Of a DNA stretch of 64,000 nt, positions 63,992 through 64,000 are shown piece by piece. Source of the stretch: Tuctoria greenei (Eukaryota; Streptophyta; Magnoliopsida; Poales; Poaceae). The stretch spans positions 224,195,882 through 224,259,881 of the forward strand of contig JAYESD010000002.1 of assembly GCA_036927565.1 (NCBI GenBank). The letters run 5' to 3'. Position numbers and translations under genes: made by a program. Under the pieces are notes generated by a model. The model was not told where the DNA came from. It saw nothing but the letters and a program-made list of their open reading frames with translations, and searched no databases. Every line of letters begins with the position of its first letter. Within the stretch, counting starts at the first letter, position 1.

Positions 63992-64000
63992 ATATAGATG

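Larger units (their letters stand above)
55638..64000 (-). mobile_element. SIRE/Maximus-like Ty1/copia retrotransposon, partial (5' end beyond window)
   Basis: Read on the minus strand the order is integrase, RT, RNase H (63991-61085), a repeat-rich spacer, a third ORF (59631-57439), multiple purine tracts and the 3' LTR (57096-55638). Integrase before RT defines copia; a long third ORF before the 3' LTR defines the SIRE group. Both large frames are uninterrupted, so this is the youngest and best-kept element here. It sits inside Tat2. The target duplication should be CAAGT (55633-55637), to be matched outside the window. Confidence 0.9.

Noticed and set aside
1..64000. Host genes, tRNA or rRNA genes
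   Set aside because: I looked for them and saw none; every frame with a recognisable domain belongs to a transposable element.

Overview
The window looks like a purely repetitive, intergenic stretch of a grass (Poaceae) nuclear genome. I found no host gene, tRNA or rRNA gene. Almost every base that can be assigned belongs to nested transposable elements typical of large cereal-type genomes: Ty3/gypsy elements (Tekay/Del-like chromoviruses, Tat/RIRE2-Grande-like, Athila-like), a Ty1/copia SIRE/Maximus-like element, CACTA DNA transposons, and a short non-autonomous LTR retrotransposon. The SIRE LTR style, the Tat elements with an antisense ORF, and the GC-rich low-complexity leaders all fit a grass; I cannot name the species.

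Layout. 1-1469 is unassigned. 1474-3048 is the 3' end of a plus-strand chromovirus (integrase C-terminus with chromodomain, purine tract, LTR). 3049-3399 and 7937-8562 are two halves of an unassigned sequence split by a complete non-autonomous LTR retrotransposon (3400-7936, 904-bp LTRs, perfect GGAAG target duplication, Met-type primer site, gag remnant, unknown ORF, no pol). 8563-16382 plus 31438-about 35090 is a minus-strand Tekay-like chromovirus complex with unusually long LTRs (about 3.8 kb). It reads LTR A, decayed pol, LTR B, then the 3' end of a second internal region. LTR B is interrupted by the 5' end of a CACTA element (16383-17426, remnant resuming at 30666). That CACTA is in turn split by a complete 13.2-kb Tat-lineage element (Tat1, 17427-30665, 893-bp LTRs, perfect AATGT target duplication).

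35736-about 46955 is a second CACTA element, or two fused ones, starting CACTG. A TNP1-like plus Ulp1-protease-like gene runs leftward and a TNP2-like gene runs rightward from a central repeat-rich region carrying two outward-facing TATA boxes. About 46990-48688 is an Athila-like gag/protease fragment (minus). It is cut by a second Tat copy (Tat2, 48689-55637), which is itself cut by a minus-strand SIRE-like copia element (55638 to beyond the window end) with an intact 968-codon integrase/RT/RNase H reading frame and an intact third ORF.

How the parts work together. The autonomous elements carry gag, protease, RT, RNase H and integrase in the usual order for their superfamily; all except the SIRE element are broken by stops and frameshifts. 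The short gag-bearing element would depend on proteins from another element. The inferred order of insertion is: chromoviruses, then CACTA1, then Tat1 on the left; CACTA2 and the Athila fragment, then Tat2, then SIRE on the right.

The least ordinary signals are family-specific short palindromes with CGGA/TCCG arms scattered through four LTR families, a palindrome-derived repeat expanded inside the RNase H domain of both Tat copies, G-box repeats in the Tat LTRs, the divergent architecture of CACTA2, and the unidentified ORF of the non-autonomous element.
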